A stretch of DNA of 64,000 nucleotides, from the NCBI GenBank assembly GCA_039105265.1, contig JAPFFF010000005.1, forward strand, positions 372,001-436,000, written 5' to 3'. This document shows positions 42,092 through 53,200 of this stretch, piece after piece. The translations under genes and the position numbers were made by a program. Source of the DNA: Tritrichomonas musculus. Its lineage: Eukaryota; Parabasalia; Tritrichomonadida; Tritrichomonadidae. The notes under the pieces were generated by a model. That model had not been told where the DNA came from. It did no database searches and saw nothing but the letters and a program-made list of their open reading frames with translations. Positions within the stretch are counted from its first letter, which is position 1. Each line of letters starts with the position of its first letter.

Positions 42092-43567
42092 TTATGTTTC
42101 TTGATAATGCTGATTGAGTGGCTCTTCTATTGTTGTATATGTATTTTCTGTTTTACGCATCGGTTTCTTTGATACTTCTTTACCAACAAGAATTGGCTGT
42201 AGTGGTAATTTCATTCCATCTTGCCACTCAGTACCTTGTGATTTTCTTGGATCGAAACCATCCAAATCATCCAACATAACTTCATCTCTATCACCAAAAT
42301 CACCACTAATGCCGCTACCGCCACCATTATTATCATCGTCATTTAGTAAGCTTTTATTGTAATCATTTTCCATGTATTTATCAATACTTTTACCACGAGG
42401 ACGGAAAATTATAATTGGATTCAAAAGTGCGAATAATTGGCAAAATATATTAATCAAACTTTGAAGCCAAGATTCAACTTCAAACAAGCCCATTATGGAA
42501 TTGACTATAATAATGAATAAAAAGAAAAACATGTTCATATACAAAAAAATTTGATACATTTTGTACTTTTCATATATTGGCGTCGTTTTTGGATCGATTC
42601 CATCTTTACTAATAACATATAAATGCGCAGTGATTTTATCTTCAGCATCTTTTGTATTATTGAATAAAGCGCGTGCAACAATGAACATTGATGCGATTTC
42701 TATAAAGAAGAATAGTAATTCATAATAACCGTATTCTACATTGACTTGCAAAAATAGCATTGAAAACATTGCTGAAATTGCAAAAATAGTAATTATTGTA
42801 TCCTTGACATTAAGTTCGACATTCAAAAGGCACCATCCTGTTGATGAAATAACAAGGAATGAGCATAGACAAATGCAATATAGACATTCAAAAACAGTTA
42901 GACATATTTCCCATTTTGAGTGATCGTCATGATTACTACTGTATTTTAACGAAATAAAAGAAAATACTAAAAATAAAATGTACATTAAACAGCATACAAT
43001 TATGAATATATAAAGTTTCAAAAAGTGGCGTTTGTAATAAATTAATAAACCTATAAATAATACTAATATTATTGAAACAATAGCTATGAATGTTGGAAAA
43101 ATTTTGAGTTTTGGAATTTCTCGGTAATCAAGTAGTTGGCCATCTGGATTCATAAAAACAGCATCAAGATAATATCTATCTTCATCTCGAGCCAACTTGT
43201 AATCACAATTCATAATAACGGTATAATAAACGCGTTTCGTATCTATTTTTCCATCAAATAATATTTCGTCATAATTATCAGTAAAATTGATTAAGAATTT
43301 GTCATAAACTTCTCCATAATCACACTTTTCAAAATCTAATTCGTCATTAAGTAAAGCATTTTGAAAAGAATTATATTGATCTTTTGTCATAATAAAAATT
43401 CTTGAAAGGCCTTCTTTAAATTTCGAGATGTTATTTCTAGCAGTCATAACAAATTCGCCTCCTTTTAAAAATCCGAAATCGCAAATGTAGCCAGCTTTGT
43501 AATAAAACTTGACATTGCCTGTAACTCTGTAAGAAAGAATATTAAAAGTCAGATAAAAGAAGAACAT
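42092..43567 (-). CDS. GOST-type seven-transmembrane protein (GPR107/TMEM87-like)
   Basis: The 491-residue protein has an N-terminal hydrophobic segment, about 150 lumenal residues of beta character, seven membrane segments (starting FPTFIAIVSIILVLFIGLLI) and a cytosolic tail rich in Gly/Asp/Asn. The third-fourth TM block ICLCSFLVISSTGWCLLN and the position of RPRGKSID after the last TM resemble the lung-7-TM/GOST family (GPR107, GPR108, GPR180, TMEM87), which have a GOLD-like lumenal domain and work mostly in the Golgi and in trafficking. Family assignment is by architecture; a divergent orphan 7-TM protein is the alternative. Confidence 0.65.
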   Translation of the reverse strand: MFFFYLTFNILSYRVTGNVKFYYKAGYICDFGFLKGGEFVMTARNNISKFKEGLSRIFIMTKDQYNSFQNALLNDELDFEKCDYGEVYDKFLINFTDNYDEILFDGKIDTKRVYYTVIMNCDYKLARDEDRYYLDAVFMNPDGQLLDYREIPKLKIFPTFIAIVSIILVLFIGLLIYYKRHFLKLYIFIIVCCLMYILFLVFSFISLKYSSNHDDHSKWEICLTVFECLYCICLCSFLVISSTGWCLLNVELNVKDTIITIFAISAMFSMLFLQVNVEYGYYELLFFFIEIASMFIVARALFNNTKDAEDKITAHLYVISKDGIDPKTTPIYEKYKMYQIFLYMNMFFFLFIIIVNSIMGLFEVESWLQSLINIFCQLFALLNPIIIFRPRGKSIDKYMENDYNKSLLNDDDNNGGGSGISGDFGDRDEVMLDDLDGFDPRKSQGTEWQDGMKLPLQPILVGKEVSKKPMRKTENTYTTIEEPLNQHYQET

Positions 43568-44029
43568 TGATAAAAGATGAATAAAAATTTTTATTCAATC
43601 AAATAGAGAAGTAATTGAGAAGGTAGTTACAAAATGAGTAGTTTACAAATATCATTATATTTAGCATATTTCTTTATTTCTTCAAGAATTTAATATTTTT
43701 AAATTGCATTTATAAACAAACTAGCAATATCCTTAAAGAAGAAAAATATAAATTTTAATTGTTTTAAAAAAAAAATCAAACATCTACAATAAAGAAAATC
43801 AAATTGAAATACTAGATAAAATATGTTGATCACAACTACATTATTTGTAACAATAATTGGTCAATATTGATTAATAATTTGAAAATTATAAATATTAATT
43901 AGACTCTATCATTGTCAGCATCAAAAAAAAATATGAATTCAATTTATATGTTAAGCAACATAAATCTCAATTTTTTCACCAATTTCAACCACAATTTTAG
44001 TCTGAATTGAATCATCATCAGAAAAAATT

Positions 44030-45736
44030 CATCCAAGTGCCAGTTTTGAATTCGTACCTATACAGATGAACTTTTTGAAGAAAAGGATAGTGGTACAAAA
44101 TGCACACACAAAATATTGATGGTTTCAAAAGGTTTATTAATTGTCACTCATTGTCACGAAGTCTGCTCTTTATGTACTCAAGAGCAGTAGTGAAGGCACA
44201 AAGTACACGAGGTACTTGGATGGTGAAAAATTAGTGTCAAAGTCAATCGAAGGCAAAATTGTTTTTGCCATTTATCAATTGAAAAATCCTGATGAAAAAA
44301 TTTGAAAGAAAATTGAATTTGAAAAATTGAAAGAACAATTCAAAAAGTTCAGAAGTTGCACATATAACTCAATGAAAGAGGGGTTATTTGTGACTCATTA
44401 AATAAAGCACAAATTGAATGGAATAAATGGGATGTCAATAATTCACTTTTTGAGATAGCAACCGTTCTTTTGTGTGATTATGGCTACATAAAATTATTCA
44501 AAGAGTTGAGCACGAACGTTGAATTCTCAAAATATTTCTTCAACTCAGACTGGAAAGAGAGATTCTCACTTAAAAAAATTGACCATGAAATGGTCAATTT
44601 AGCAAAATATATCCCAGAAGAGACGAGCTTCTCTAGATTCTGATTAGTTCAATACAAAACGATAACAGAAAACGGTTTTCATCAATTATATTCAATTCAC
44701 TTGATTTGAGTGATGGGTACATTGAAAAAGTGATAAAAACAATTTCGCCTTCATTTGACCATTATGAAGATTTCATCAATGGTCATTTCATGAAGCCAAC
44801 AACTACTAATTCCCTCCTTCTTCATGATGGCAAACTGTCAACTTTTGTTTTCATTTTGATCAACAATCGTTCTTCATTGAAAAAGTTCAATCTTTTGAAT
44901 CGTTGCCATTTGCCAACCTTCTCAATCCGATGACCGAGCCACTCTTCATCGTCTGAATGAAGGCACTCAGCAAGAAAGCGTCCAGCATGATCTTCAATTC
45001 ACTCCTGAAGTCTTCGACGACAACTTTCGTTCTGCACTCTCTGACGCGCCTCCCTCACTGCGATGAACTGGCGTCACTTTTTGCCAAAAATGAAGCCGCC
45101 AAGAATGCAAAAGAGGCGGACTTGAGGAAGGACGTTGAGTGGGCTTGAGTGCTCCCTTTTGTGGAGCAATAACAAGATTGGGCGACACACGATTGAAATG
45201 ATGAAGGCGGTTTTTGCAAAAAAAGATTCAGAGCCCCTTTCAGATTCATTAAAACAGCTCAACCTTCCCGGACTTGGTTATTCCCCAAAGTTCAATCATT
45301 AAACATCAAGATTGTTACCGGTCAAAACATTGAATTTGAAAGAAGGCGCAGTTGTAATGTTTCCACCATCTTCTTCTACTTCCAATTGCACTCTTTTTTA
45401 TTCAATCCCCCTTCCTATGACTAATTCTTAATATGGGCGAGGCCATTCTCACCGCGAAAAGTAAGTTAAAAGTTCTTGCCTAAAAAAGCCAGCTTCCATT
45501 GATTCCTGAGGCCTTGAAAGTTCATCAATTGACTGGCTGAGTTACTTCCACGGCTTCGAGCCATTAATAATACTCCCTGAGAAAAAAACTCTAAGAACAT
45601 TGACTGAATAATAATCTTCGTGAAATTGTGAAGGATCTTAAAGAATAATCAATAGAAGATGGAAAAATTTTGTCGCCACTTCCTCTTTTAATTGTTGAAA
45701 ATGGCTCACAAGTAAATATATTTTTAGGAATCTAAA
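44030..45736 (+). pseudogene. Decayed gene, Sec24-like in its C-terminal half
   Basis: Coding-like pieces run in changing frames and several stops interrupt them. Surviving segments include KLVSKSIEGKIVFAIYQLKN (about 44225), VEFSKYFFNSDWKERFSLKK (about 44520), then DELASLFAKNEAAKNAKE (about 45065), LPLIPEALKVHQLTG (about 45490), FHGFEPLIILPEKKTLR (about 45550) and LPLLIVENGSQVNIFLGI (ends 45736). The last four follow the order of Sec24 C-terminal features: helical domain, LPE..K-L block, YP-type block and gelsolin-like 'yl.enG..i.lwvG' end. Sec24 is the cargo adaptor of the COPII coat. Composition is less AT-rich than surrounding spacer. The assignment is tentative; the decay is clear. Confidence 0.45.
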
Positions 45737-45914
45737 TAAAAAAATAAGGTTTAAAAATAAGAGTTTGATTTTTTATATTATTTTCATCTCCTTTTATAAA
45801 AGTTGTTTAATAAATTGCATATAAATAAATTAAAAGTGTTAAAGAAATGAATAGCTTGATTTTCTTGAATCATCATTGGATATCTGATATAAATAATTAA
45901 TATGGAATCATAAC

Positions 45915-46266
45915 TAGGCCTTATTTTTTTTACATCACAAATACTATAAACGTCTTTTTAACGTATTTTTTCATAAAATAACGATTTTTTGATTTGTAGT
46001 ATCAATGAAACTTTTTGAATACGAATAAATTTTTAAAATTTTATGAAGAATCAAAAATAATATTATTTAATTTGAAAAACATTTTACTATTTTATCTTTT
46101 TATTTTTAAATTATTTAAAACATTTTTAATATAAAAAAATAATTGTAGATCAAGATAAAAATAAAAAACTAATATCGAGAAAATAACGTATTTACAATTG
46201 TAATTACAATTGTAATTTTTAAACGGACAAGTTGTATACAATTGTAAATACAAAAACCAAGGCTTA
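45915..46266. mobile_element. 352-bp MITE with 8-bp target duplication (copy 1)
   Basis: Starts TAGGCCTTATTTTTTTT and ends AAACCAAGGCTTA; inverted ends are short (TA-G/A-GCCTT). ATCATAAC is directly repeated at 45907-45914 and 46267-46274. The 8-bp duplication and short ends fit a hAT-type MITE. An internal hairpin (ACAATTGTAATTACAATTGT) lies about 50 bp from the right end. No coding. Confidence 0.85.
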
Positions 46267-46341
46267 ATCATAACGGATATATGTACAATGCTAGTTTTCT
46301 GATTTGCAAGCAAATGTTGTATTATATGAGTGTGATAACAG

Positions 46342-46694
46342 TAGGCCTTATTTTTTTTACATCACAAATTCTATAAACGTCTTCTTAACGTTTTTTTTAG
46401 TAAAATAACGATTTTTTGATTTATAGTATTAATGAAACTTTTTGAATGCGAATAAATTTTTTTTTATTTTATGAAGAATCAAAAATAATATTATTTGATT
46501 TGAAAAACATTTTACTATTTTATCATTTTATTTTTAAATTATTTAAAACATTTTTAATATAAAAAAATAATTGTAGATCAAGATAAAAATAAAAAACTAA
46601 TATCGAGAAAATAACGTATTTACAATTGTAATTACAATTGTAATTTTTAAACGGACAAGTTGTATACAATTGTAAATACAAAAACCAAGGCTTA
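46342..46694. mobile_element. 353-bp MITE with 8-bp target duplication (copy 2)
   Basis: Same family and orientation as the copy at 45915-46266, about 95% alike by eye. Its own duplication, GATAACAG, lies at 46334-46341 and 46695-46702, so the two copies are independent insertions 75 bp apart and not a tandem duplication. Confidence 0.85.
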
Positions 46695-46702
46695 GATAAC
46701 AG

Positions 46703-47459
46703 TATAAAAATAATGAAATCTGACGTCTTAAATAGGACGTTATGAATTTCAACTCTTTGAATAATAATTTTACATTTTTATTTATAATTCTATGTTTTTA
46801 TTTGAAATTTGAAATAGGAAAAGCAAAGTCATTCAATTTTGGTCAAAGAGGATTTGAAAGGTCAAATATTTTTCCACATGCGGTATGAAATTTTGCGCTA
46901 TCATCATTTGAATCTCGATTTAACTTAAATATTTCTTTTATTGAATCCTCGCTCTATGTACATAATTCTCTTCTGAATCTATTTTTACTTGACGAACTAT
47001 TAAAACTCTCAGTAAAAATTTGGATCTGATTTGTGTGAGGTCATTTTGCTAAACTTTCAATAAGAAATCACATCTGGAGTAGAGTTTCAATAGTTTTGCA
47101 ATTTTTATTGTTGGTTGAAAGATTATGTTTGGATAATCATCGATTGTATCTTTTATGTACTTGTTAAATTGAAAAAATTGAGAGTTTAATAAGAAAAACT
47201 ATACTTGACCCACCACTAAAAAAAACTTAAAATTCCCCTTCATACCCCTAAATCACCTTAAAAAAACCCTCCTTCATACCTTAATCATACCTTTACCGAC
47301 TCTTAAATTGACCATAGGATGCCTTCTGAAAAATTAAAAAGCATGCCAATCACATCCATTTTTTATAATGAATGAAAAATATGGCTTTTGGTTCATTCTC
47401 CAAACAAATAAAAGAAGGATATAAAGATTTTGATAATGGTTTCAAACCTGGTTGGAATA
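46703..47459. other. Spacer between MITEs
   Basis: AT-rich, with weak coding-like remnants near 46820-46900 (frame reading GKAKSFNFGQRGFERSN) too short to assign. It may contain the eroded end of an old gene. Confidence 0.3.
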
Positions 47460-49198
47460 CCCTGTATCAGCTTTAATTCGTAATTTTTTTAAAAGGTCAA
47501 TTCAATTTTTTCAAAAAAATGCTTTTATCTATTTACATAGTTAAATGAAAAAAGAAAAAAATAAAAAAATAGGAATAAAATATATAATATTTATTAAATA
47601 CAAGAAATAAAAATAGCTTTATAAAATACAATTATTAAAAAAATTTAAAAATTAAGAAAAAAAGAACTTCTACTTTAAAAAAGCAATGTTTTACCAAATT
47701 TTAAACCTATATCAATAGTTGTGGCTATCTAGAAGGCAAAAAATAACAAAAAAAATTTTCAACAATTATATTTAATTAACTTTTCCTATTTAGTTGAATC
47801 ATTTTGAGCACTAAAAACTGGTTCAAAATCAATGTTTTCTTGTGTTCTTTTAATTTTTGTCTATATCTTGATGTGGACAAAATCACTTCACAGACTTTTC
47901 CTTTTCCTCGTTTTTTTCATACGTTTAAATTGAAAATTTTCAATTTAAACGGATAAATTCTGTGAAAACTTTCAATAAATATATGTTTTTCCATTTTTAA
48001 AAAAGCAAACTGTTCATTCAGGATGTTGTATTATTCATGAAATATAAGATAAAGTAGATATTCTATAAAAATAAATTAAATATTGGAGAATATCTAGTAT
48101 AGTTGGTTTTCATAATTAATATTTGAAGTACATAATCAAAAATGTCCTATATTTTTTAGCAAGTTTGAGTATTGATAAAAGATTTTCTTGTATATTCAAG
48201 ATATTCTAATTTAAAAAATTGAATTCTATTTTTAAAAATTGAATGTCTTGTTTTTAAATCATTGAATTAAAAATATAAAGAACTTTTAAAAGTTCTGCTA
48301 TATTCTCGAATAAACATTATTATTCTATAAAATTATCAATTGAAATTGAGAGGGGGAGAAAAGAAAAAAAAAAAAAAAAACATCAAATAAAAAATTAGAA
48401 AATAACAAAATCTTTATTTCGAAGATAGTAATTTTTTAACTTTACTAATTCGTTTTAATTCTTTTATTTCTATCGAAATATTTCACAATAAAATTTCGAG
48501 GTTTTCAGAATTCTCGCATTTATCTGATTGTCTTTTTTTTTTGATAATTTTCATTGCCAATAATTGAAAATTAAGTAGAATTGTTGTTTTGAAAAACTTC
48601 TTTGCTTTGTTTTTTGTATCATTTTATATCCTAGAAAATTATGTGAAAAACATTTTTTCTTAAAAAATCGAAATAACTTTTGCAGTAATCTGTTTCCATG
48701 GCTTTGAAATCTATATTAAATAAAGACTATTCTCAAAAAATAATAGAAGCGAATTAAAATAATAAATTTGTTCGAAAAAATTCGGAATTAGCTGTGAAAT
48801 AAATATTTTTCAATTTTTTCTGCTATTGTTCAAAGATCATATTCTAAAGAAAATAAATCTCTTGCTTCATCATCTTATGAAAACAAAATATCGCCTTTTT
48901 CCATATAAAGAAAATGTTCAAGGGACATTGTGAGTTGTTTTTAAACAAATTGAAAGAAAACGATTAGAATAACCGAAAAGGTCAAAGGTCAAAATAAATG
49001 CAATTTAACCTTAGGATGTATAAGAATTTTGAGATATTTTTATCTCATAAAACAAAAAAGAATTATATATATTTTTAATTAAATATATCTAATATATATT
49101 TTTTGAAATATATTTATTACATTTTAAATGATTTAAACCATTTCTAAAATTTCAAAACCGTTTAAAATAAAAAAGTACGAATTAATGCTGATACAGGG
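47460..49198. mobile_element. TA-flanked inverted-repeat element, 1.7 kb (mariner-like, non-autonomous)
   Basis: CCCTGTATCAGCTTTAATTC at the left end is mirrored by GAATTAATGCTGATACAGGG at the right, with arms of about 30 bp and two or three mismatches. TA flanks both sides (47458-47459 and 49199-49200). The interior is AT-rich with no transposase frame. Confidence 0.75.
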
Positions 49199-49220
49199 TA
49201 AAACAAAATCTATCGTTTAA

Positions 49221-49400
49221 GGGCGTACGTCCCAAAAATGTTGTAAACTTGTTAATATTGAATAAACTCATAGAATACATCTTTCAATACTTCCATATTA
49301 TGAAAAAGTTTAGGTCAAAAATGATGATATTTGTCCTAAACGATCAAAAAACAATTATTTTTTTATACCGATAAAATTTTATAAAAAAAAATTTGGTAGA
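49221..49400. mobile_element. Decayed, truncated copy of the family A TTAA MITE
   Basis: After TTAA (49217-49220) the sequence runs CCCAAAAATG, AATATTGAATAAACTCATAG, AAAAAGTTTAGG and CGATCAAA in the same order as the intact copy at 34903-35250, with many changes. The distal end is not recognisable, and the right boundary is approximate. Confidence 0.5.
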
Positions 49401-49560
49401 TCGTAAAATGCCTTTTTTTTTCGAGATCTTCTCAATTTTTTTGAATGCAATATAATCGTTTATCGGTGTGGTCTTTATTAAATTGAAATGATGCTCAATG
49501 ACGATTCAGTAGTATACGGTAGGCTCCGAGGCCATAAATGCCCTCCCAGCCTACCACTAC

Positions 49561-49846
49561 TCCAGGGGTTCGCACCCCTGGACCCCCTTCAGAAGGCCCC
49601 AAAAGCCCCCACATTCAAAAAGTTCGCAGCAAAAAAAATCCAAACTCATACTTTTATCGTCTCGTTATCAAAATTATTTTAGCCCAAAAAAATCGACCTA
49701 AATGAATTTGTGGGATAAATCCCACCGGGGGCATATCCCCCGGATGGTCTGGGCTAAAGCCCAGCATGCATCCCCCCTCTTTTGCTTACGCAAAATCTTT
49801 TTCTTTTTTGTTCTCTCCCCCCCTCTCGTCCCCCCCGCTGGGGGGG
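49561..49846. repeat. Cluster of five GC-rich hairpins
   Basis: Perfect stems with short loops: 49561-49582 (9-bp stem, TCGC loop), 49710-49725 (GTGGGA/TCCCAC), 49725-49743 (CCGGGGG/CCCCCGG), 49749-49764 (CTGGGCT/AGCCCAG) and 49830-49846 (seven C, GCT, seven G). The block is far more GC-rich than anything else in the window and precedes the first gene of the Polinton-like element. Its role (element end, replication or RNA structure) is unknown. Confidence 0.85.
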
Positions 49847-50104
49847 CTCAGATTACCTTCGGGCTATATATCTAAACACCTAGGGAGGCTCACTCCTAAT
49901 GTCGTTCGCTAATATAGAATCTTTTTTATTATATGTAGTAGTATATATAAATGGCGTGATTTCTTAACGTTCCGTCAAGAAATCCCAACCATTTTTTGTT
50001 AAGATATCCCTTCGAATCAAGAAGTTGTTTTATAATGATTGAAATGTACCCGACGCTCAATCCAGCTGAAGAACAAACACCAATCCCTATAAAATATGCT
50101 TACT

Positions 50105-53100
50105 TTATAGTAATGAATGTATTTCATTCTTGGTGTTATCTTCAGCTAAGATACCATTTGATGTAAAGAATGTTGTATTTATCAATATAAAATTAGCTGT
50201 TGCATTGACAATAAAATTGCTACTATTTAATGGATATTCAAGATTGTTTAACCATATCTTATATGGTTCGCATTGATATTCATACTTAGGAGTATTATTA
50301 ACATTGAATGATATATTGATTTTGATTTCTTTATCACTGGCAACATTATTTTTGTTTTCATGATATGTCAAATAGAGCATAGCTTCATATACATCAAGTT
50401 GTTGGTCAAATTGATAACGAATGCTAGTACTATTTGGTATGCTGAATGTATAGTTAATTCGTGTTAATTTATTCTCTAACGCAGCTAATCTTGTCTCTAA
50501 GTTTTCTATCCTTGTCTTCAATACTTCATTCTCACTTTTCAAAGCATAATTGGTCAAATCAGCAGGTTCAGGAATCTCACTTTTTAATGCTATTTGGTCT
50601 TGATTCAATATTTTTTCCGCTAATATTAATTTGGTATCGAAATAGTCTTCCCCGTTATCGATATAAAAGCACAGACCATTACTATCACTTTTATAATAAG
50701 TTAAGTAATAAGTTGTTCCGTCGATTTCAAAACCGACATTAACATCTCCATCTTCAGTAATAACACCATTATAATCAAACAAATAATCAAACTCTTTTAC
50801 AAAGCCATCGTTATTTGATATTGTCCCAACAAGATGAGTTCCCCTAGTCAATTTTATTTTGACTTCCCACGTTCCTGAGCTATCTTGTACATTTTCAAAA
50901 GGCACATCGACAGCATCTTTATATATCAAATCATTTTTTTCTCGATATTTTGATAAATCTACGGCGGCAGGAATCTCACTCTTTACTTTCTCCAACGCCT
51001 CATTTACTTCATCAACGGTAGGGAAATTATCAAATTCAGCTTCTATTTCATTTACTTTTTCGGCAAGTAATTTAAATGCAGGCTTCAAAGAATCTCTAAA
51101 TATATTACCAATATCCATAGCCCCACTTAAAGTTAAGGCTCCACTGTCAGGATTATCATTTTCATCTTCAAATTTTATATCATCTAATGGTTTATATTCT
51201 TCTTCACACCACATAATTATTGGAGTAATATCTTTTGTAATAGACCTAGCGATGGTCCCAGACATAAAATTAATAGATGACCGCAACAAATCACTCATCC
51301 CTTTCGTTGATTTGTTAGAGAAGATTCTCTTCAAAAATCCACCTCCATTTATGGTTGGAAAGCTGATTCCCTCGGGAAAAAGCTGCATGCCTATAGAGCC
51401 CATAGAACCTGCCGTTCCAGCTACTCCAAAAGCTAAAGCTGTCCATGACACAATTCTTAACTTATCAACATCTTCTTCTAGATGCTGAGTTATTGTTTCT
51501 GCTCTTGATACTCTTCCTTTGAGGCTTTCCATTGTCGTGCTCATTTCCTGGACGTCATAACTTATCACATCAACATTATTGCTTACCATATTTAAATCAC
51601 TTCTCATTGTAGTAATATTGTCGGCAGTAATAATTTTGGATGAGGTAATGTTATAGTCTGTATATAATGTTGTTGCAGCATTAGGATTGGGATATATCTC
51701 ATAAAATTGTTGTTTGATAATATATTCGAAGGGGTTTGTTGTAGGGTCCCAATTGACCTCATCTATCGGGTCAACATATTCTTTGAATAAATAGATTTTA
51801 ATATTTCGTGAGTCATTAGGGGTAGATGAAGCATAACAATATTCTACTTTTTCACACGAATCTAATATACCAGTGATGAAATACCATTTCTTATCACTCT
51901 TTGGGTCATATATTTTTCCAGTAGGCCTCATAGAAAATCTGTTTGCCTTGATGGTACCGTCCAAAGTGATATCAAGTAAAAATTCTTCCACTTTAGAAAT
52001 ATCTAATTCGCTCCCTGTACCGTTTGCTTTATAGCATCTTATAGCTTCAATATCATATCCATCAACATTTATTCCTCCATTACTTGTTTGATAGCCCAAT
52101 CCATATTTTGAAAAACTTTCTATCTCACCCGTCTTTAGTTTTAATTTACAGTCCAATTTACATTTCCCTCCATGTATCATATAATGTAGGAGATTATCAA
52201 TAGAATAGTCATCAGGCTTTTTAATCAACATTTTATTTCTTTCACTTCTCTTGATTCTAATATATGTTCCATCCTCTCCATGTTCATTCTCTTTATTTAA
52301 TGCATTTTTTATATTTCCGTTTATGTTTCCTTGTATATTATCTCCTACCCACTTAGTTCCATCCCAGCTTAAAATCCATTTATTACCAAAACAATATTCA
52401 CTAAACTTAAATTCCAAGCCGCTAGGTATATTGTAATTATCGTCTATATTCCATTGCAGTAGCCAATACATTTTATCATCTATTTGGACTTCACTAGTTA
52501 GTGTGGGTTTATAGAGATACAATACATCACTTTTATGAAGCTTCAAAGCATTATCAGCCTTGATGATTGAACATTTTATTGCTTTTTCTGTTTGGAGGCT
52601 ATCTGTAAGATATTCATTCATTATACTCAACTCACCATTCAACCAAAGGGAATAGGGATTAAAATCGAGGCTAGAATCGAAAGCTATGTTGATGTATTCA
52701 AATATAGTGCTGTTATTTATAGAACAGCCATTACTGCTTTTGGTTATGAGAGGGCAATAAACCTTTCCATCCTTGGCATAAATAAAGAATTCCTTCACTA
52801 AATTTCCATTCGTATCGTATATAATATTTTTTCTCAAAACAACTTTGAAAAGATTTGTTTGGGCTGTTATTTCCTTCACTTTATTCATGAAATCCTCAGG
52901 TATATTAACAAATTTAAGAATATGATATTGGGTTGTTGATGACTCAAATGACTCGTATTGTATATTATTATTTTTGATATTAAATTCTGGTATGCCATCT
53001 ACTTCATTGAATAAATGGCCTGTCTGAACATATCCATCTAAATCACTTAGGGTTAATAACTGGCTTGCTTTACGAGTGCTGTCTCCTACCTTGAATTGTA

Positions 53101-53200
53101 TATCTCCGATGAATTTTGTTGTTGTTGCTGCCATTTCAAACCCAAAAAAATATTTCCCTATTCTACTCAATATTTGCACACTTCTTCTCCAATGCAGCAA
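50105..53200 (-). CDS. Fibre/spike-like structural protein of the element (long paralogue)
   Basis: A 1031-residue protein without a signal peptide. From about residue 500 it shares with the next gene the block FEYIIKQQFYEIYPNPNAAT then KIITADNITTMRSDLN, a coiled coil (TTMESLKGRVSRAETITQHL) and a Gly/Ala-rich hydrophobic stretch (WTALAFGVAGTAGSMGSIGM). A second coiled coil (ENEVLKTRIENLETRLAALE) lies near 905-930, followed by a beta-rich C-terminal head of about 110 residues. Stalk plus head architecture suggests a trimeric virion fibre or spike, but no family was recognised. Its start overlaps the end of the next gene by 38 bp, so the two are probably co-transcribed. Confidence 0.75.
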   Translation of the reverse strand: MLHWRRSVQILSRIGKYFFGFEMAATTTKFIGDIQFKVGDSTRKASQLLTLSDLDGYVQTGHLFNEVDGIPEFNIKNNNIQYESFESSTTQYHILKFVNIPEDFMNKVKEITAQTNLFKVVLRKNIIYDTNGNLVKEFFIYAKDGKVYCPLITKSSNGCSINNSTIFEYINIAFDSSLDFNPYSLWLNGELSIMNEYLTDSLQTEKAIKCSIIKADNALKLHKSDVLYLYKPTLTSEVQIDDKMYWLLQWNIDDNYNIPSGLEFKFSEYCFGNKWILSWDGTKWVGDNIQGNINGNIKNALNKENEHGEDGTYIRIKRSERNKMLIKKPDDYSIDNLLHYMIHGGKCKLDCKLKLKTGEIESFSKYGLGYQTSNGGINVDGYDIEAIRCYKANGTGSELDISKVEEFLLDITLDGTIKANRFSMRPTGKIYDPKSDKKWYFITGILDSCEKVEYCYASSTPNDSRNIKIYLFKEYVDPIDEVNWDPTTNPFEYIIKQQFYEIYPNPNAATTLYTDYNITSSKIITADNITTMRSDLNMVSNNVDVISYDVQEMSTTMESLKGRVSRAETITQHLEEDVDKLRIVSWTALAFGVAGTAGSMGSIGMQLFPEGISFPTINGGGFLKRIFSNKSTKGMSDLLRSSINFMSGTIARSITKDITPIIMWCEEEYKPLDDIKFEDENDNPDSGALTLSGAMDIGNIFRDSLKPAFKLLAEKVNEIEAEFDNFPTVDEVNEALEKVKSEIPAAVDLSKYREKNDLIYKDAVDVPFENVQDSSGTWEVKIKLTRGTHLVGTISNNDGFVKEFDYLFDYNGVITEDGDVNVGFEIDGTTYYLTYYKSDSNGLCFYIDNGEDYFDTKLILAEKILNQDQIALKSEIPEPADLTNYALKSENEVLKTRIENLETRLAALENKLTRINYTFSIPNSTSIRYQFDQQLDVYEAMLYLTYHENKNNVASDKEIKINISFNVNNTPKYEYQCEPYKIWLNNLEYPLNSSNFIVNATANFILINTTFFTSNGILAEDNTKNEIHSLL

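Noticed and set aside
44994-45262. Three overlapping minus-strand frames
   Set aside because: Shadows of the less AT-rich pseudogene on the plus strand; no independent coding signal.
45915-46694. Simple tandem duplication
   Set aside because: Each copy has its own distinct 8-bp flanking repeat, so they are separate insertions.
52251-52436. Plus-strand frames within the fibre-like genes
   Set aside because: Shadows of long, continuous minus-strand genes.
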